A stretch of DNA of 15,978 nucleotides, from contig CAMIME010000049.1 of NCBI GenBank assembly GCA_946221035.1, forward strand, positions 1 through 15,978, in the 5' to 3' direction. Origin of the DNA: an uncultured Campylobacter sp. (GTDB taxonomy: Bacteria > Actinomycetota > Actinomycetes > Mycobacteriales > Mycobacteriaceae). Under the pieces are notes generated by a model. That model saw only the letters and a list, made by a program, of their open reading frames with translations, was not told the origin of the DNA and made no database searches. Below, piece after piece: positions 5,479 through 12,454 of the stretch; within the stretch, counting starts at the first letter, position 1; the number at the start of each line of letters is the position of its first letter. Position numbers and translations under genes: made by a program.

Positions 5479-7421
5479 TCCTCTTCGAATTCGGCTACCG
5501 CGAGCCCCTCAACCCAGCTTCGGATCTGGGTGGAGGCCGCGGCGGGATCGAGACCGTAGTCCGCGATCAACTGGTCTCGGGATGCGTGCTCCGGGAAGAC
5601 GTCCGGGAAAGCGAGGCTGCGCAGTGGGGTGTCCACCTCCGCGGCCGCGAGTGCCTCTGCGAGCGCGGAACCGACGCCGCCGCGCACGATCCCGTCCTCG
5701 TAGACCACAACCAAGTCGCACTCGACGGCCATTCCAATGAGGTCTGGGGCGATTGGGATCACCCAACGCGGGTCCACCACCGTCACTCGGATGCCTTCGC
5801 CTTGGAGCGTCTGCGCGGTTTCAACGGCGTAGCCCGCAAACGCGCCGACGCCGACGATGAGGACCTCAATCGAGTCGGTGGTGTTGTCAGCGTCATCGCC
5901 CACCTCTGGCTGTGCCAAGACATCGACCCCGCTCGGGCGTCGCACGAGCGCCGGGATGGAGGGGCCGGCGGAGCCCTTGGGGAATCGGACGACGGTGGGA
6001 CCGTCTTCGACCGCAATGGCCTCTTGGAACTCCTCCCGCAACCGATCCACATCCCGCGGTGCTGCGATGCGGATGCCGGGCACGATGGACGCCATCGCCA
6101 GGTCCCAGACACCGTTGTGGCTCGCCCCGTCGGAACCCGTGACTCCTGCTCGATCCAGCACGACTGTCACCGGCTGGTTGAGCAACCCGACGTCCATGAG
6201 CAGCTGGTCGAACGCCCGGTTCAAGAAGGTTGAGTACACCGCAACAACAGGGTGCAGCCCGCCAAGCGCCATGCCGGCAGCGGAGGTGACCGCATGCTGC
6301 TCAGCGATGCCGACGTCAAAGAACCGGTCAGGGAACTGCTCCGCGAACGGTTGCAGGCCCGTCGGCCCCGCCATCGCCGCGGTGATGGCAACAATGTCGT
6401 CGCGCTCGTGACCGGCGCGCAGCAGCTCTTCAGTAAACGCGGCGGTCCACCCGGGCTCGGACGTTGCCAGCGACTCCCCCGTCACCGGGTCAATGACACC
6501 CGTGGAGTGCATCTGATCCGCCTCATGGTTGACGGCGGGCGCGAAACCGTGGCCCTTCTCCGTCACCACATGCACGATCAAGGGGCCGCCGTACGTCTTC
6601 GCGTAACGGAACGCGTTCAACAGCGCCTTGATGTCGTGCCCCTCAACCGGGCCGACATACTTCATCCCCAGCTCAGGGAACATCTCGGTCGGAAGCACCT
6701 GGTACTTCACGCCCTCTTTCAACGCATGGAGTGCGTCAAAGGTGCGCTCGCCGACCCAGCCCATCGACTTCAGCGTCTTCTTACCCGACTGCATCACCTC
6801 GTCGTACCCCGGCTGGATGCGGATCGCAGCCAACTGGTCACGCAACTTCGTCAGGTTGTTCGCAAACCCGCCAATCGTGGGTGAGTACGACCGGCCGTTG
6901 TCGTTGACCACGATGACCACGTTGCGGTCTCCCCCAGCGATGTTGTTCAGCGCCTCCCAGCACATACCGCCGGTGAGCGCGCCGTCACCAACCACAGCGA
7001 TGACGTGGTCGTCTCCCCGTCCCTGCAGCTGTTTCGCCTTAGCCAGTCCATCCGCGTAAGACAGCGCCGCACTCGCGTGCGATGACTCCGTCCAGTCGTG
7101 TTCGGATTCTGCGCGCGACGTATAACCCGACAGCCCCCCTTTCTTCCGGAGGGTATCGAACTGGCCGGCTCTGCCCGTGAGGATCTTGTGCACGTACGAC
7201 TGGTGGGAGGTGTCGAAGATGATGGGATCGTCGGGCGAGGAAAAGGTGTAGTGCAGTGCGAGCGTCAGCTCAACCACGCCAAGGTTTGGCCCCAAGTGGC
7301 CCCCGGTTGCGGAGACTTTTTGGATGAGCAGCTCACGAATTTCCTCTGCGAGATCAATCAGCTGCGCGGGCTTAAGCTCCTGCACGTCCGCTGGAGTCTG
7401 AATGCGCTCAAGCAATCCCAC
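5475..7421 (-). CDS. dxs: 1-deoxy-D-xylulose-5-phosphate synthase
   Basis: 648 residues, normal length. Dxs condenses pyruvate and glyceraldehyde-3-phosphate using thiamine diphosphate and Mg2+, the first and flux-controlling step of the MEP isoprenoid pathway. In this organism it supplies decaprenyl phosphate, the lipid carrier also needed for AftC donor synthesis, and menaquinone. Visible motifs are GHLGPNLGVVELTLALH (41-57), the ThDP-binding GDGALTGGM (145-153) with downstream VNDNGRSYS (172-180), the catalytic Glu E374 in GIAEQHAVTSAAG, and DRAGVTGSDGASHNG (423-437). The start is GTG 7421 with a GGAGGG Shine-Dalgarno at 7431-7436, spaced 9 nt. It lies 99 nt downstream of the methyltransferase gene on the same strand. 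Confidence 0.98.
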   Translation of the reverse strand: MGLLERIQTPADVQELKPAQLIDLAEEIRELLIQKVSATGGHLGPNLGVVELTLALHYTFSSPDDPIIFDTSHQSYVHKILTGRAGQFDTLRKKGGLSGYTSRAESEHDWTESSHASAALSYADGLAKAKQLQGRGDDHVIAVVGDGALTGGMCWEALNNIAGGDRNVVIVVNDNGRSYSPTIGGFANNLTKLRDQLAAIRIQPGYDEVMQSGKKTLKSMGWVGERTFDALHALKEGVKYQVLPTEMFPELGMKYVGPVEGHDIKALLNAFRYAKTYGGPLIVHVVTEKGHGFAPAVNHEADQMHSTGVIDPVTGESLATSEPGWTAAFTEELLRAGHERDDIVAITAAMAGPTGLQPFAEQFPDRFFDVGIAEQHAVTSAAGMALGGLHPVVAVYSTFLNRAFDQLLMDVGLLNQPVTVVLDRAGVTGSDGASHNGVWDLAMASIVPGIRIAAPRDVDRLREEFQEAIAVEDGPTVVRFPKGSAGPSIPALVRRPSGVDVLAQPEVGDDADNTTDSIEVLIVGVGAFAGYAVETAQTLQGEGIRVTVVDPRWVIPIAPDLIGMAVECDLVVVYEDGIVRGGVGSALAEALAAAEVDTPLRSLAFPDVFPEHASRDQLIADYGLDPAAASTQIRSWVEGLAVAEFEED

Positions 7422-7517
7422 AGGTTTTCGCCCTCCTCTGCGTGCTGTACCTCAGTGCGCGCCGCCAGCGATGGGTGCTGTCCGCGGCGAGCCGTCCTGC
7501 TCGACTACGTTCAGGAC

Positions 7518-7523
7518 AGTTTA
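7518..7523 (-). promoter_or_regulatory. Weak candidate -10 TAAACT for dxs
   Basis: On the minus strand TAAACT overlaps the TAA stop of the methyltransferase gene and would give a dxs leader of about 90 nt. No -35 match is seen. The 99-nt gap holds no T-tract terminator, so readthrough from upstream is also possible. Confidence 0.25.
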
Positions 7524-8807
7524 CACAGTCTGCCCGCCGCCCCCGCCCGCGGCCGTCGCGGGTTCAAGGCAAGCCAGCACCTCGAAATGATGGGTGGACG
7601 GGAACGCATCAATCAACACCATGCGGATGACTTGATAGCCCCCAGCGCCGAACGTAGCGATGTCTCGCGAGAATGTCGCGGGGTCACAGCCAACGTGGAT
7701 GATGCGTTCCGGTCCCGCCTGCGCAATCGCCGTGATTACGTCTTCGCCTGCGCCCGCGCGGGGCGGATCCAACACCACAAGGCCGGGTGCAGGGAGCTGG
7801 TTGATGCCGTCTTCGACTTTGGATCGCACCACGTCCACCTCAAGCCCCTCTAAGGCGGGCTGGCGACGGGAGGTAGCGGACGTGGAGTAATCAACCGACA
7901 CCACGCGCCCGCCGCCAAGGGCCGCACTCATCGCCGGCACAAAAGAACCAACACCACCGTAGAGGTCCCAACCGATGCCGCGATCGTACGTGCCACCAGC
8001 CCAGCGCGAGATCACGTTGCTATACGTTTGCGGAGCGTGCACATGCGCTTGCCAGAAGGCGGTCGCGGGAAACCGGAACACCGATGCACCGATTCGTTCG
8101 GTCACCTCCCCCGAGCCTTCGACCACGTTCGTCATTCGCTCCACCCGTCTGCCCCGTTGTGCAGACACGGTCTCCACAACGTGGCGCTCCCCGTCGGCAT
8201 CAACGACCACCACGAGCTCGGAGCCCGGGGTGAACACGCGAGCAGCGGGGCCGACGATTCCGTCCAAAAGACCCGGGACCGGCTGAGAGCACTGCACTGT
8301 GGTGACCAGGTCATTCGACCTAAACCTGCGGAATCCGGCCCTGCCCTGCGCGTCGACGCCGAGGCGCACCCTCGTGCGCCAGCCCGTGTGGGGATCGAGC
8401 GCTACGGCTTCCACATTGCGCTCGGGCGCAAAAGATGATCCCATGACACCGGAGCGACCGGCCAACGCGTGGAGTTGCCCGAGTAACACGTCGCGTTTGA
8501 GCTCCAGCTGGGCGGACTCGGACACGTGCGACAGATCGCAACAGCCCGCACCGGCCGCCGCTGCCTCACATGCAGGCTCGACACGGATCGACGACGGTTC
8601 CAGGATGCGAGCAACGTCCGCGCGGGCCCACCGAGATTTGACCTTGGTCAGTGTGGCCTCGACACGGTCGCCAGGGATTGCCCCATGGACGAACACGACC
8701 CGGCCGTCCGGGGCGTCGGCAATTCCCGAACCGCCGTGCGCCATGGACCTGACCTCGAGTTCGAGATGGTCTCCCGGTCGCGGGTCAGGTGTACCTTGAG
8801 CCGACAA
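7521..8807 (-). CDS. Class I SAM-dependent RNA methyltransferase with TRAM domain (RumA/TrmA family)
   Basis: 428 residues. An N-terminal TRAM RNA-binding domain (about 12-70, LELEVRSMAHGGSGIA...) is followed by a RumA/TrmA-type 5-methyluridine methyltransferase. The catalytic fold shows WDLYGGVGSF (SAM-binding loop), VLDPPRAGAG (D347 onwards) and the nucleophilic cysteine C374 in HVGCDPATFSRDI. C80, C89 and C90 lie where RumA has its [4Fe-4S] cysteines, but the spacing differs. The target (23S rRNA or tRNA uridine) cannot be told from sequence. The start is TTG 8807, directly after the TAG stop of the DUF3710 gene. It is the only start codon in frame before the TRAM domain, so translation is probably coupled. 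The C-terminus carries a GGGGG run. Synteny points to the Rv2689c family. Confidence 0.92.
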   Translation of the reverse strand: MSAQGTPDPRPGDHLELEVRSMAHGGSGIADAPDGRVVFVHGAIPGDRVEATLTKVKSRWARADVARILEPSSIRVEPACEAAAAGAGCCDLSHVSESAQLELKRDVLLGQLHALAGRSGVMGSSFAPERNVEAVALDPHTGWRTRVRLGVDAQGRAGFRRFRSNDLVTTVQCSQPVPGLLDGIVGPAARVFTPGSELVVVVDADGERHVVETVSAQRGRRVERMTNVVEGSGEVTERIGASVFRFPATAFWQAHVHAPQTYSNVISRWAGGTYDRGIGWDLYGGVGSFVPAMSAALGGGRVVSVDYSTSATSRRQPALEGLEVDVVRSKVEDGINQLPAPGLVVLDPPRAGAGEDVITAIAQAGPERIIHVGCDPATFSRDIATFGAGGYQVIRMVLIDAFPSTHHFEVLACLEPATAAGGGGGQTV

Positions 8808-9869
8808 CTAGCTGTTCTTCGAGTCGCGCTGCTCGCGCAACTCGTGCAACTGCTTTTGGTGCTCCGCGTTTTGGGCGATGATCTGCTTCAACGCATCGCT
8901 CAGAGCGTTCGGGTTACCCCCGGCCGGCGCCTCTTCAGCGCCGCCTTGCGCCTGACGAGCACGCTCCTCCACCGCCTGCTGCACCTGCTGGGCAAGCTGG
9001 GCCGGAAGGGTCACCGGAAGAGAGTTGCCTGCCAGCACCGGATCCTCGCCGCGGTACACAAACGAGCGCGCCACCGTCTCGCGGCCGAGCTCAGCCAACT
9101 GCGCTTCCATCCCCGTGGGAGCTGCCAAGGTCACGCGGTAGAGCCAACGCGGCCCCTCAACACCGATGATGCGAATCACACCGTTCGAGCCGGTGCCAAC
9201 GATCTCCTTACCCCAGGGGCCCTGCTCCTGGGTCACAGGCATGCCCTCACTGCGCATGCCCTCGATGATCTCTTCAGCAGATTCCTCCCACAGGCCACCC
9301 GTGCGGGGCGCTGCGAAGGCCACCGGGGTGATCCGGCCGTGGCGGGTCACAATGTGGACCATCTTCGGGCCCTGATCACCCATCTCTACCTGCACCTGCG
9401 AGTCCTGCGGAAGCGGGATGCGCATGGAGCCCAAGTCGAGGGTCGCCGTAGAGAAATCTGAGAAGTCAAAATCCTCGATCTCTACGGCGTCACCGTCAAA
9501 AGGGCCGGTTGACCCCTCAATCGGGTCGTAGTTCTCCAGCGGGGAAACCTCGTTCGCTTCGGCTTCCGATGCGCTCGCGCCAGCCTCGGACGCGTCTGCG
9601 CCAGCGCGGGCTGCGTTCGCCTCCGCCTCGGACGCATCTGCGTTCGCGCGGGCGTACTTGGCTTCAGCCTCGTATGCTGTCGCCTCCGCCTCGGATGCCT
9701 TGGCTTCAGCCTCGGAAGCACTCGCCTCCGCCTCATCAGCATCCCAGCGGTTCCAGGAGCGCTCCTCAGCGGCGCCCGACTGCTCAGCTGCAGCCTGCGC
9801 GTCCTGGGTCTCGAGGATCTCAGGCTCCTTTTCCTGCTGCTTCTTCTTACCGAACGGCCAGATCGCCAT
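8808..9869 (-). CDS. DUF3710 family protein with heptad-repeat insertion, function unknown
   Basis: 353 residues. It begins MAIWPFGKKKQQ, a short basic-aromatic N-terminus seen in DUF3710 proteins, followed by an acidic linker. Residues 46-108 consist of nine consecutive heptads of the type EAEAxAS, strongly alanine/glutamate rich and likely a long helix or coiled coil. The conserved domain starts near residue 110 (YDPIEGSTGPFDGD) and includes LDLGSMRIPLP and the MVHIVTRHGRITPVAFAAP region. The C-terminus is Gln/Glu rich. From memory the mycobacterial relative (Rv2696c) is near 260 residues, so the repeat adds length. An AGAGGAG Shine-Dalgarno at 9876-9882 sits 6 nt before the ATG. The position between dut and the TRAM methyltransferase matches other corynebacteria. 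No biochemical role is known to me. Confidence 0.88.
   Translation of the reverse strand: MAIWPFGKKKQQEKEPEILETQDAQAAAEQSGAAEERSWNRWDADEAEASASEAEAKASEAEATAYEAEAKYARANADASEAEANAARAGADASEAGASASEAEANEVSPLENYDPIEGSTGPFDGDAVEIEDFDFSDFSTATLDLGSMRIPLPQDSQVQVEMGDQGPKMVHIVTRHGRITPVAFAAPRTGGLWEESAEEIIEGMRSEGMPVTQEQGPWGKEIVGTGSNGVIRIIGVEGPRWLYRVTLAAPTGMEAQLAELGRETVARSFVYRGEDPVLAGNSLPVTLPAQLAQQVQQAVEERARQAQGGAEEAPAGGNPNALSDALKQIIAQNAEHQKQLHELREQRDSKNS
9546..9734 (-). repeat. Coding tandem repeat, 9 units of 21 bp, in the DUF3710 gene
   Basis: 189 nt encode residues 46-108 as nine uninterrupted heptads, with consensus [E/R]-A-[E/N/G]-A-x-A-S. Units include EAEASAS, EAEAKAS, EAEATAY, RANADAS, EAEANAA, RAGADAS and EAGASAS. 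The copies differ at the DNA level (for example GCC, GCG and GCA alanine codons), so it is a diverged minisatellite that keeps the frame. Confidence 0.9.
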
Positions 9870-9925
9870 ACCTAACTCCTCTATGTCGATGTCCGGGTCT
9901 GGGCAAAATTCAAATTACCCGGTTT

Positions 9926-9931
9926 AATGTA
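9926..9931 (-). promoter_or_regulatory. Candidate -10 TACATT for the DUF3710 gene
   Basis: On the minus strand TACATT fits TAnnnT and would give a leader of about 50 nt with a good Shine-Dalgarno. The gap of 167 nt after dut is the largest in this block, making an internal promoter plausible. A TAATTT closer to the gene is an alternative. No -35 match is seen, and I see no T-tract terminator behind dut. Confidence 0.3.
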
Positions 9932-10036
9932 CGCGACTTCCCACGCTTTCTCTGCGTTAGGACGCGACAATTTGCAGCGACGAAGCCGGGCGGTGGAATA
10001 CCGAGGTCGCTGTGCGTGCCGAGACCCGCGGGAGGT

Positions 10037-10516
10037 TTACTCCAATCCGGTCGATCCGTAGCCGCCTGCCCCGCGCTGCGTCTCATCGAGATCATCCACT
10101 TCCGCGAATTCGACCAGCTCGACCTGTTGCACCACCAGCTGGGCGATTCGCATCCCGCGAGTAATTCGAATCGGCTCACGCAGATCCGTATTAAGCAAGC
10201 AGACTTTAAGCTCTCCCCGGTAACCAGCGTCCACGGTGCCGGGGGTGTTCACGATGCTTAACCCCTGCTTCGCCGCTAACCCCGATCGCGGGTGAATGAG
10301 CCCCACGGTGCCCACGGGCAGCGCAATGGCGATGCCGGTTCCCACCAACGCTCGCTCCCCAGGTTGGAGCACCACATCCTCCGCCGAGTGCAAATCCGCG
10401 CCGGCATCATCTGGGTGCGCGCGCTTCGGCAACGGCACCCCAGGGTCGAGGCGTTTGACGGAAATCGGGGGGAGTTGCGAAAAGGCAGGCTGGGCTTGGG
10501 TGTCTAGGTGATTCAC
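10037..10516 (-). CDS. dut: dUTP diphosphatase (deoxyuridine 5'-triphosphate nucleotidohydrolase)
   Basis: 159 residues, a trimeric all-beta dUTPase that hydrolyses dUTP to dUMP and PPi, keeping uracil out of DNA and feeding dTMP synthesis. All five conserved motifs are present: I HPDDAGADL, II HPRSGLAAK, III NTPGTVDAGYRGEL with the catalytic Asp and Tyr, IV RGMRIAQLVV and V RGAGGYGSTG at the extreme C-terminus. The start is GTG 10516. There is no Shine-Dalgarno, but a TACTGT -10 ends 7 nt before it, which suggests a leaderless mRNA. It is divergent from DUF3093, with 24 nt between start codons. Confidence 0.97.
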   Translation of the reverse strand: MNHLDTQAQPAFSQLPPISVKRLDPGVPLPKRAHPDDAGADLHSAEDVVLQPGERALVGTGIAIALPVGTVGLIHPRSGLAAKQGLSIVNTPGTVDAGYRGELKVCLLNTDLREPIRITRGMRIAQLVVQQVELVEFAEVDDLDETQRGAGGYGSTGLE

Positions 10517-10521
10517 GGCGC

Positions 10522-10535
10522 TAACAGTACAGTTA
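10522..10535. promoter_or_regulatory. Shared near-palindromic divergent promoter of dut and DUF3093
   Basis: TAACAGTACAGTTA is a dyad with mismatch at only one symmetrical position pair. It contains TACAGT on the plus strand (10528-10533), ending 7 nt before GTG 10541. It also contains TACTGT on the minus strand (10529-10524), ending 7 nt before GTG 10516. The two hexamers overlap by 2 bp, so RNA polymerase could not open both at once. No Shine-Dalgarno exists on either side. Confidence 0.6.
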
Positions 10536-10540
10536 CCACC

Positions 10541-11071
10541 GTGAGTAAGACACCAGCATCCCCGTCCCCCTCGCCCACCGGCGCCTCGGCGGTACAGCCG
10601 GTCGTGCTGTACCGCGAGCGCCAGTGGGTGCCGTGGTACTGGTGGGCTGCGGGCGCAGGTCTTACCGTCCTTCTCGCGGGCCAGTTCGCCCTCAACCGCA
10701 ACATGTGGTGGTTCTGGGTGCCGTTGGTGGTCGTTGGCGCGCTGGTGGCGTGGCTAATGGTGTGGCTTTCGAGCACCATCGTGTCGGTCGAGCAGGATCC
10801 GGACGGGACCAAGTGGCTTAGCGCTGGCGGCGCTAACTTGCCGGCCTCAGTCGTCGACCGCGCGATGGTCGTGCCGTCGTCGGCTCGCCAGAACGCACTG
10901 GGAAGGCAGCTGGATCCAGCGGCGTTTTTGGTGTCCCGTCCCTGGGTCCCCGAGCACGTCCTCATCGTCCTCGATGATCCGGAGGATCCAACCCCGTACT
11001 GGTTGGTGTCGGCCAAGGACCCGGAGGCGGTGCTTGAGGCGTTCGCGCCTGAGGCAGTAAAAGCGCAGTAA
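10541..11071 (+). CDS. DUF3093 family membrane protein, function unknown
   Basis: 176 residues. A Ser/Pro-rich N-terminus (SKTPASPSPSPTGAS) precedes YRERQWVPWYWW and two closely spaced membrane helices, roughly 40-60 and 67-90. The C-terminal part of about 85 residues contains STIVSVEQDPDGTKWL, ending with YWLVSAKDPEAVLEAF. This layout fits actinobacterial DUF3093 (Rv2698 type), which is also divergent from dut in mycobacteria. The start is GTG 10541, matched to a TACAGT -10 seven nt upstream; an in-frame GTG at 10508 would overlap dut and is less likely. The gene ends in an 11-bp tandem repeat that runs past the stop codon. It is convergent with DUF4193. Confidence 0.85.
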   Translation: MSKTPASPSPSPTGASAVQPVVLYRERQWVPWYWWAAGAGLTVLLAGQFALNRNMWWFWVPLVVVGALVAWLMVWLSSTIVSVEQDPDGTKWLSAGGANLPASVVDRAMVVPSSARQNALGRQLDPAAFLVSRPWVPEHVLIVLDDPEDPTPYWLVSAKDPEAVLEAFAPEAVKAQ

Positions 11072-11084
11072 AAGCGCAGTAAAA
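11054..11084 (+). repeat. 11-bp tandem repeat across the DUF3093 stop codon
   Basis: GCAGTAAAAGC occurs at 11054-11064 and 11065-11075, followed by a third partial copy GCAGTAAAA at 11076-11084. The first copy codes for Ala-Val-Lys; the second supplies the TAA stop because 11 is not a multiple of three. The repeat merges into the A-tract of the opposing terminator. Confidence 0.8.
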
Positions 11085-11113
11085 AAGGCGGCCTCCCAGT
11101 CACAGGGGCCGCC
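11081..11113 (-). terminator. Intrinsic terminator of the DUF4193 gene
   Basis: On the minus strand GGCGGCC (11113-11107) pairs with GGCCGCC (11093-11087), with extra inner G-C pairs possible, and is followed directly by TTTTTT (11086-11081). This is the best terminator in the window. For the plus-strand DUF3093 gene the hairpin lacks a downstream T-tract, so it is directional. Confidence 0.85.
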
Positions 11114-11127
11114 GAGCGATGAGTGTT

Positions 11128-11421
11128 CTACTCGCAGTCGAGGCAGATCTTCGACCCGTCGGGCTCGGTGTAGGCCAGACGGTTGTTCTTCTGCACCAGG
11201 AAGCACGACGCGCAGGTGAACTCATCGTCCTGGCGGGGCTTGACCTCAACATTGAGCTCTTCGCCCGACAGATCTTGGGTGGGGGGTTCAACGGGTTCGA
11301 CGATCTCCCCATCATCATCCATGCTGCTCCCGGCAACCTCGGCGGCCTTCAGGCCTTCGAGAGAATCGGTTTCGATGTCGTCGTCCATCCTGCGGCGCGG
11401 CGCATCGTAATCGGTGGCCAT
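11128..11421 (-). CDS. DUF4193 family protein, small acidic zinc-ribbon-like protein
   Basis: 97 residues, very acidic in the N-terminal two thirds. The N-terminus MATDYDAPRRR is characteristic of actinobacterial DUF4193 (Rv2699c type). The C-terminus has two CxxC pairs, CASC and CLDC, about 20 residues apart, which would form a zinc ribbon. Function is unknown; the conserved position beside dut, ppgK and sigA and the acidic-plus-ribbon layout would suit a protein-binding role, but that is inference. A GGAGGA Shine-Dalgarno at 11430-11435 lies 8 nt before the ATG, and it has its own promoter and terminator, so it is probably a well-expressed monocistronic gene. Confidence 0.9.
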   Translation of the reverse strand: MATDYDAPRRRMDDDIETDSLEGLKAAEVAGSSMDDDGEIVEPVEPPTQDLSGEELNVEVKPRQDDEFTCASCFLVQKNNRLAYTEPDGSKICLDCE

Positions 11422-11484
11422 GGTGTTGTTCCTCCAGCGTAGCGTGGGTGTTTCCGGCGCCCGTCGGGCCGGTATTTGAGCGGA

Positions 11485-11513
11485 ATATTAAAGGATGCAA
11501 TTGCGCCTGTCAT
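11485..11513 (-). promoter_or_regulatory. Promoter of the DUF4193 gene (-35 ATGACA, 17 bp, -10 TAATAT)
   Basis: On the minus strand ATGACA (11513-11508) differs from TTGACA at one base. It is separated by exactly 17 bp from TAATAT (11490-11485). The predicted leader is about 57 nt and carries a strong Shine-Dalgarno. This is the only promoter in the window with a good -35. Confidence 0.6.
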
Positions 11514-11568
11514 CTTCGCAGCTCACCCGCCGTTTTACGCCGCAGCGACGCAGTGTCGGCACGGGCAA

Positions 11569-11574
11569 TATACT
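11569..11574 (+). promoter_or_regulatory. -10 hexamer TATACT for leaderless ppgK
   Basis: TATACT is a close match to TATAAT and ends 7 nt before ATG 11582. No Shine-Dalgarno is present upstream of that ATG and no clear -35 is seen. Confidence 0.6.
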
Positions 11575-11581
11575 GCCGGGC

Positions 11582-12379
11582 ATGACTGCAGCGCAGCAAG
11601 ACGGAAGTAACGACCACAACAGCTCCAACCGCAACCTTGGTTTCGGGGTCGATGTCGGGGGTTCCGGCGTCAAGGGCGCGGTCGTGGACCTTGATACGGG
11701 TGAGTTTGTTGGGGAGCGGGTGAAGATTCCCACACCGCAGCCATCCACCCCCGAGGCCGTGGCAGAAGTCATCGCGCAAATTGTCGCGGAATGCGGTTGG
11801 GACGGCCCAGTGGGCGTCACCCTTCCATCTGTGGTCACGCACCAAGTCGCCCGCACGGCGGCGAACATCGATGCATCGTGGGTTGGTACGAACGTGCATG
11901 ACCTCTTCTCCGCCGCGCTCGGAGGGCGCAGCATCGCGGTGCTCAACGACGCGGATGCGGCGGGGTTAGCCGAGGTCGCGTTCGGTGACGAGGTCGCGCG
12001 CCGCGGCTCCGTCATTTTCCTGACCTTTGGCACCGGCATCGGCTCCGCGTTCCTGACGGACGGCCACCTGTTCGCCAACACGGAACTCGGGCATTTGCTT
12101 GTCGACGGCTCCGAGGCCGAGGCAACGGCATCGTCAGCCGCCAAGGACCGAGACGAGCTCAGCTACAAGAAATGGGCGAAGCGCGTCGACGCCGTGTTGC
12201 ACGAGTATGAGCGGTTGTTCAACCCCACTGCGTTCGTCGTGGGTGGAGGAATCTCCCAGAAATCGGAGAAGTGGGTGCCACTGTTGACGGTGTCCACCCC
12301 GGTGTACCCGGCGAAGTTGCGCAACCGCGCAGGCATCGTCGGCGCCGCGATGGCCGCGCGGGACCATGTCGCACCGTAG
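11582..12379 (+). CDS. ppgK: Polyphosphate glucokinase
   Basis: 265 residues of the ROK family. The enzyme phosphorylates glucose to glucose-6-phosphate with polyphosphate (and ATP) as donor in the cytoplasm, feeding glycolysis. Motifs: phosphate-binding FGVDVGGSGVKGAVVD (21-36), LNDADAAGLAE (121-131) with catalytic D123, FLTFGTGIGSAF (147-158), NTELGHL (166-172), and SYKKWA (194-199), which is typical of polyphosphate-using members, then AFVVGGGIS (217-225). The frame is open further upstream, but ATG 11582 gives the expected length and has a TATACT -10 seven nt upstream with no Shine-Dalgarno. Divergent from DUF4193; sigA follows after 223 nt. In M. tuberculosis suhB lies between the DUF4193 region and ppgK, but it is not present here. 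Confidence 0.96.
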   Translation: MTAAQQDGSNDHNSSNRNLGFGVDVGGSGVKGAVVDLDTGEFVGERVKIPTPQPSTPEAVAEVIAQIVAECGWDGPVGVTLPSVVTHQVARTAANIDASWVGTNVHDLFSAALGGRSIAVLNDADAAGLAEVAFGDEVARRGSVIFLTFGTGIGSAFLTDGHLFANTELGHLLVDGSEAEATASSAAKDRDELSYKKWAKRVDAVLHEYERLFNPTAFVVGGGISQKSEKWVPLLTVSTPVYPAKLRNRAGIVGAAMAARDHVAP

Positions 12380-12454
12380 GTGCAGTGCACAGGTGTTGTA
12401 CGGTAGACCACGTTCTGGGCCGCGGGCGAGGGAATAGATCGCGCCGCAGCTTGT

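Noticed and set aside
5586..7059. Several long open frames on the plus strand opposite dxs
   Set aside because: dxs is a full-length, motif-complete gene on the minus strand. The opposite frames show no recognisable domains and follow from GC-rich codon bias.
7521..9461. Long plus-strand frames opposite the methyltransferase and DUF3710 genes
   Set aside because: Their composition (Arg/His/Ser/Leu) is that of antisense shadows; the minus-strand genes have clear motifs and starts.
9546..9734. CRISPR-like array
   Set aside because: The 21-bp units are contiguous with no spacers, diverged, and in frame within a protein-coding gene.
12387..12404. Operator-like inverted repeat around GTGCAGTGCAC after ppgK
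   Set aside because: The arms are only 5 bp and the context gives no known regulator. The nearby TACGGT could be a -10, but it has no support beyond the hexamer.
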